Positions 59,362 to 64,000 of a stretch of 64,000 nt of DNA are shown here, piece by piece; within the stretch, counting starts at the first letter, position 1; the number at the start of each line of letters is the position of its first letter. This DNA comes from Xiphophorus maculatus (taxonomy: Eukaryota > Chordata > Actinopteri > Cyprinodontiformes > Poeciliidae), in assembly GCF_002775205.1 (NCBI RefSeq), contig NC_036459.1:214501-278500 (forward strand). The letters are read 5' to 3'. The notes beneath the pieces are model-generated. The model searched no databases. It worked only from the letters and a program-made list of their open reading frames with translations, and was not told the DNA's origin. Both the position numbers and the translations under genes were made by a program.

Positions 59362-62300
59362 ACACACACACACACAAAGAGAGAGAGACACACACACACA
59401 CACAGAGAGACAGAGACACGCGCACACACACAGAGACACACACACAAAGAGAGAGAGAGAGAGACAGACACACACACACACACACAAAGAGAGACAGACA
59501 CACACACACACAAAGAGAGAGAGAGAGAGACAGACACACACACAAAGAGAGAGAGAGAGAGAGAGACAGACACACACACACACAGAGACACACACACACA
59601 CACACAGACAGACACACACACAAAGAGAGAGACACACACACCCTGACACACAGAGACTCTCTGTTCCGGCTCCAGGTTCTCCTGCTGCTGGGTGATGGTG
59701 AGACCAGAACTGGTTCTGGTTCTGATGGTGATCTGCAGACGTCCTCCAGGCTCACTCTTATCCGACGGTCCGGTTTCATATTTCCGGTTTGGTATCAGAA
59801 CCATCTGAGTCGAGTCGGGTTGTCTGACCCATCGGACCTCTTCCAGAACCGAACCCGTCTGGACTTCCTGTAGCTCAGCAGGAGTCTGGATCTGGTTCTG
59901 TTTGGGTCGGATCCGGTATGGTTCCGAGTGGTAAGGACGGTTCAGTTGTAGTAATGGGTGATCCGGCTCTTTACCCAGGGTGTCAGAGTGCTGGGGGCGT
60001 GGAGGAGAACCGACCCGAAATGACCGGGTCCACTTAAGGACGGTAGGCTGGCGGAGTCCAAACTATTTCAGTGAAACAGATTATTGTCATAAATCCAAAT
60101 CTATAAATGAAAGTTTGATTATTTTGGTCTGGATTGGAGAAAATTGGATCAACGTTTATTTAACATACTCTTCCTGTTGGTTCTGGTTCGTTAGTATAAA
60201 CCAGCGTTTCTCAAATCCAGTCCTCAGGCCTCCCTGCCCTGCATGTTTTAGGTGTTTCCCTTCTGCTACACACCTGGACTGAATCTATGGGTGATAACAG
60301 GTTTCTGCAGCACTTGATGGTCATGCAGTCATTTGAATCAGCTGCTCTGGAATAGAGGCACATCTAAAACATGCAGAGCAGGACTGAGGACTGGAATTGA
60401 GAAGCACTGGTATAAACCAACCTGGTCTGGCCTGCTGGTTGCTAGGCAACCCCTCTGGTCTCCCAGCAACCAGCACGGCGAGTCTCCATTCTGTCCAGCA
60501 GGGGGCGCATCCAGCAGCTCCTCTGCTGGAGGCCCGGTTCTGCTGCGGTTCTGGACCTTCAGGAGGGTCTCTGGTGCAGAACCAATCCTGAGCAGGACGG
60601 GTCCTACTGGTTCTGCTGCTGGGGTCAGCCTGGTTCTGCTCCTCTGTGTTTAACTGTGGTAGGATGCTCACGGATCGGGTCAGAACCGGGTTAATCAGAG
60701 TTTATTCAGGGTGCTGCCAGGAAACGGATCTCCCTGGTTCTGAATAGGGACGGGTTTCAGAACCGGGTCAGAGGAAACCATCTGGGTTCTGCTACATCCC
60801 ATCAATTGGACCTCTGCTGGAGAAGTCAGGAGAACTCCAGCTGGTGGTTCTGGTTCTGGAAGCTTCATGCAGAGTCACATGAAGTCGGGTCCAGTGGGTC
60901 CGTTTGGACCTCCTGTCCCTCTGGTACCGGGTTCTTCCTCCCCCATGGTGTTTACATCACAATGTTGGCATCGAAGATGAGATCTGGAACCAACAGCAGA
61001 ACCGTCCGGACTTCAGTTTGGGCATTAAAATATTCTGGAATCTGTTCAGAAAGAAGAATCTGTTCAGAAAGAAGCGTTTTTATATCTGGAGGGTTTGTAT
61101 CGGTGGGAGCGACAATCCGGATCCTGCTGGAAGATTTAATGAACCGGAAGGTCAGGCTGCTCAGAGGCAACCAGGCAGGAAGTAATCAACGCGACTGGAC
61201 CGGACCGGGAGAGACGATCCGACCGGACCGGGGTTTCTGATTCTTCTTCTCATAGCTGATAGGATCCAACTGATGATCTGAAACATAGCAGACTGTTTGA
61301 TATTGACACAAAACTCATTTCATTTTTATAGCCAGTCAAAGGTTAAAGTGCTTAAAAAGTCAGGGACCTGTTCAGTGAATCTAATGTTTTCTGTTTGAGG
61401 AACCAGTTCCAGAAAGGAATCAGTTCGGGCTCAGAAAACGATCCAGTCAAAGAATTGTTGGGTGAAACCAGGAAAGACCTTCGGCCATTTTAAACCGTTG
61501 CTGGAAGGAAAACTGGACAAACAAGAACCAGATCCGAAGTTTTAGGAAACAGCGTTTCACCGGCAGCGCTGCTTCAGAGTGGAGTTCCTCAGGGCCCGCT
61601 CCTGGTTACCGTTGTTTTGTAGTTTTATTTCAGAGAAGTCCAGAGAGGCTGATGGATTGTGAGGTCCCATCGTTTTTCTGCCTTCCTGTCTGAACCTGGT
61701 TGCACTTCCTCTCAGCTGATGACACGTGGCTGTGTTTTCCAGGTTTCCTGGGCGTTTCAGGTGTCCACCAATCAGGAGGGACTGATTGTGGCGGCGCTGG
61801 AGCGCGGCGACCTTCAGGACAACGTCACAGCGTACGCGTTGCAGATCTCAGGAGAACCTCGGCTGGTTCTGGTTCCGTTCATCAACACCAGCGAGCCGCT
61901 GCTGTTCAACGCGTCATTCCACGGCCTCTGCTACACGGTGGGGCTACTGGTCAAACTGGGACAGAGCTGGTCCCGACCCATGAAGAGCGTTCCCGTTCTC
62001 ACAAGTAAGGAGCGTTTCAGCCGCTCCTGTTTATGAAATATGACCACGAGAGATACAAGATCTTCAGATATTATGACTGTGTTGCTAGAAGTGGAGCGGA
62101 AAAAACTTTTATCTGGAATTTTTATTTAAAACTTTTAAATTCCTCAGAAAACATTTCATGATTCCATCTTCCTGTTTCCTCAGAGCCACTTCCTGTCCGT
62201 GCCGCGTACATCTCAGACTACAGAGAGGCTCCAGAAACGGGCGTTGTGTTCGACATCGACCCACCGATCAGAACCGTGTTCAGCCGGGTCAACATCAGCT

Positions 62301-63976
62301 ACACGGAGGGCCTGGAGCGCCGCTCCATGCTCTATAAAGGTGAGGAAACCTGAAGAAACACCGACTGCTTGGAAACATAAATACCAGGAAGTAGTTTCTC
62401 ACCTGACCTGACGGTGGCAGTGTAACCCCAGCCAATAATATGACATGTTAATCTCCTGTTAGAGTCCAAACAGTCACCTCTGAGGAACTCCACACAGAAA
62501 CTCAGACGGCGGTGTTTCCCGGAAGCCCAGTTCTTCCTCATCCAGTGGGAACATTTTCCCACCGACTGGAAAATCATCCAGTCGAGATACCCAGATATAC
62601 CTGGAAAACAGCTGGCAGTTTCCAATTCAGATTATTCCTGATTCCAGAGGAATGAGGAATCTGGCAGGTTGAAGGTGAACCGGTTTCTCCAGGTCGTCTC
62701 TTCTGTTCGTCTCCAGATTTCTACAAAGGGAAGACTGTTTTCAAGCACTGGCTGCCGGGCGTGTGCTACCGGAACATCACCTTCCAGCTCATCTCCGAGG
62801 CCACGGCGCTGCAGACGGCGCTGACTAGCCACAGCGACGTCACACACAGACCGCTGCACCACCGCACAGGTGAGCAACACCGGGTAGATATACCTGGAAA
62901 ACAGCTGGCAGATATACCAGAACCCAGACTAAAACCTACCTGGGGGATCCCTGAGGAAGTGTGGTCCTGGTTCTGGTCCCGGTTCTGGTCCCGGTACTGG
63001 TGCCGGTCCCGGACCCGGTGCTGGTGCTGGACCCGGTCCCAGACCCGGTTCTGGTCCAGGTCCTGGTCCAAACAGTTAAACAGTTTCTCAGCCTCCATTT
63101 GTGATTCCAGGCAGTTTAAATGCTGCTGCTCTGTGATGATGGTGATGATGTCAGTAGACCCTCCGACCTTCTGCCCCCCCCAGTGCCCTTCCCGCCCCTC
63201 AACGTCTCCCACAGGGTTCTGACCCTGAGCCGCCGGGCCGTGGCGGGGGGGCGTGAGGCGGCGGCCCGCCGGGCGCGGGACGTCCCGCTAATGCAGGAGG
63301 TGGAGACGCAACCCGAGGAGGACGTCGTCTTCGAAGAGGAGGAACCAACTCCTCGGGTTTCCTTCAACACGACGCAGAATGTGACGGACAGCGTCGCCGT
63401 TGGCAACGGCAGCCGCGCGGAGGAGGAGGCGGAGCCTCAGAGCTACTGGCTGGACCCCACGGAAATCTCGCCCGCTGACAGAGACGAGGAGTTCGTCAAC
63501 GCCGTGGTGTCGGAGTACGAGGACTCCAATGAGCCGGGGTCGGCCATGGCCGTGCCCGCCGAGGTTCCGGTTCTGCCCACCAGGCTGCCCCCCGTCCTGC
63601 TGGAGCTGCGCTGGCTGCCCCCACGACCTCCGACCTCCTACGACGGCTTCAATGTCTACATCTACAGAGACGGTGAGCAGCAGCAGGGTCCGGTCACACG
63701 GCGGAGAGGTCCGTCTCCTGCGTGACGGGTTCTCTGACCCGCCCGCCATGTAAGATCTGTGATGGACCAGTTCTTCCAGTTTCCAGGTGTCTGACCTACT
63801 GGTCTCATCTCTAGGAAACTCCACAGAGATGGCGACTGTGGACGAGAACACGCACGAGTTCTTCACAGAGCTGACGGAGCCGGGAACGTACCGAGTCCAA
63901 GTCACCACGCTGAGTTCGTCTGGAGACTGTGAGGCCCGGGAGAGCAGCGCCGACACCGGCTTCACCTTCTACCTCA
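59006..63976 (+). CDS. ptpro: Receptor-type tyrosine phosphatase O, 5' part
   Basis: Exons 59006-59053, 61743-62004, 62184-62339, 62717-62869, 63184-63672 and 63815-63976 join in phase. They give the first 423 residues; the gene continues past the window. Exon 1 encodes a signal peptide ([16 protein letters not shown], cleavage probably after VSWA). The rest is extracellular, of fibronectin type III character, with many N-glycosylation sites (NVT, NTS, NAS, NIS, NIT, NGS). Conserved blocks such as [17 protein letters not shown] and KPLPV match PTPRO (GLEPP1). The acidic linker in exon 5 ([12 protein letters not shown]) is lineage-variable. PTPRO is a type I membrane phosphatase of podocytes, neurons and blood cells; the catalytic domain lies outside. 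The start is the only ATG with a signal peptide, in a CpG-rich leader. Confidence 0.93.
59289..59660. repeat. Compound (CA)n/(GA)n microsatellite
   Basis: A pure (CA) run of about 70 bp is followed by alternating CACACA and GAGAGA blocks. The ORFs with HTHTHT, CVCVCV or RERE repeats on both strands are artefacts. Confidence 0.95.
60202..60409. mobile_element. Intact hAT-type MITE, 208 bp
   Basis: Terminal inverted repeats begin CAGCGTTTCTCAA at the left and end TTGAGAAGCACTG at the right, and extend through the CCAGTCCTCAG motif. A perfect 8-bp target duplication GTATAAAC flanks it (60194-60201 and 60410-60417). Short size, CAGNG-type ends and the 8-bp duplication are diagnostic of a non-autonomous hAT element. 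Confidence 0.92.
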
Positions 63977-64000
63977 GTGAGTCCCTGGAGAACCGGCAAG

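Larger units (their letters stand above)
59054..61742 (+). other. ptpro: ptpro intron 1 (2.7 kb)
   Basis: Contains the long (CA)n/(GA)n tract (59289-59660) and the hAT MITE (60202-60409). No exon seen. Confidence 0.8.

Noticed and set aside
59188-59873. ORFs of up to 231 codons with HTHTHT, CVCVCV or RERE repeats
   Set aside because: Pure products of the CA/GA microsatellite.
1-64000. A novel multi-gene system
   Set aside because: All intact genes belong to well-known families with unrelated functions, and no unexplained cluster of coding sequence remains.

Overview
This is a gene-dense stretch of a vertebrate genome, almost certainly a teleost fish. The genes have GT-AG introns, CpG-rich first exons and vertebrate-specific families. 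The introns carry fish-type repeats: a Tc1 transposon, Rex1/L2-like LINE ends, hAT-type MITEs and an old endogenous retrovirus pol fragment. I cannot fix the species. All intact genes read on the + strand.

Layout. (1) About 936-4150 holds the last six exons of a PARP12/ZC3HAV1-like CCCH/WWE zinc-finger gene, which stops before any PARP catalytic domain. (2) 5035-44889 is a complete filamin C gene (flnc). I could join 48 coding exons without a frame break into an open frame of about 2,734 residues: actin-binding domain, 24 Ig-like repeats, hinge 1, the filamin-C-type insertion in Ig20, and hinge 2. Its larger introns hold a 1.57 kb Tc1 element (intron 8), a broken retroviral pol (intron 41) and a truncated LINE (intron 46). 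(3) 49765-51306 is socs2 (198 aa), with a promoter-like region near 46.5-46.9 kb that carries two tandem STAT5-type sites. (4) 54185-56051 is cradd/RAIDD (CARD plus death domain, 209 aa). (5) 59006 to the window end is the start of ptpro (receptor tyrosine phosphatase O): the signal peptide and the first extracellular exons.

The genes do not form a pathway. Filamin C is a muscle actin crosslinker, SOCS2 a feedback inhibitor of GH/STAT5 signalling, CRADD an adaptor for caspase-2, and PTPRO a membrane phosphatase. SOCS2 and CRADD are neighbours in mammals too (human 12q22), which supports both calls.

I see no new multi-gene system. The observations most worth a second look are the tandem STAT sites of socs2, a compact CCAAT/TATA-MEF2-like promoter of flnc, a conserved glutamine codon at a splice donor that corresponds to the filamin A editing site, an orphan proline-rich exon-like ORF in flnc intron 8, several near-perfect hairpins, and inverted repeat pairs within the transcribed flnc region and around socs2/cradd.
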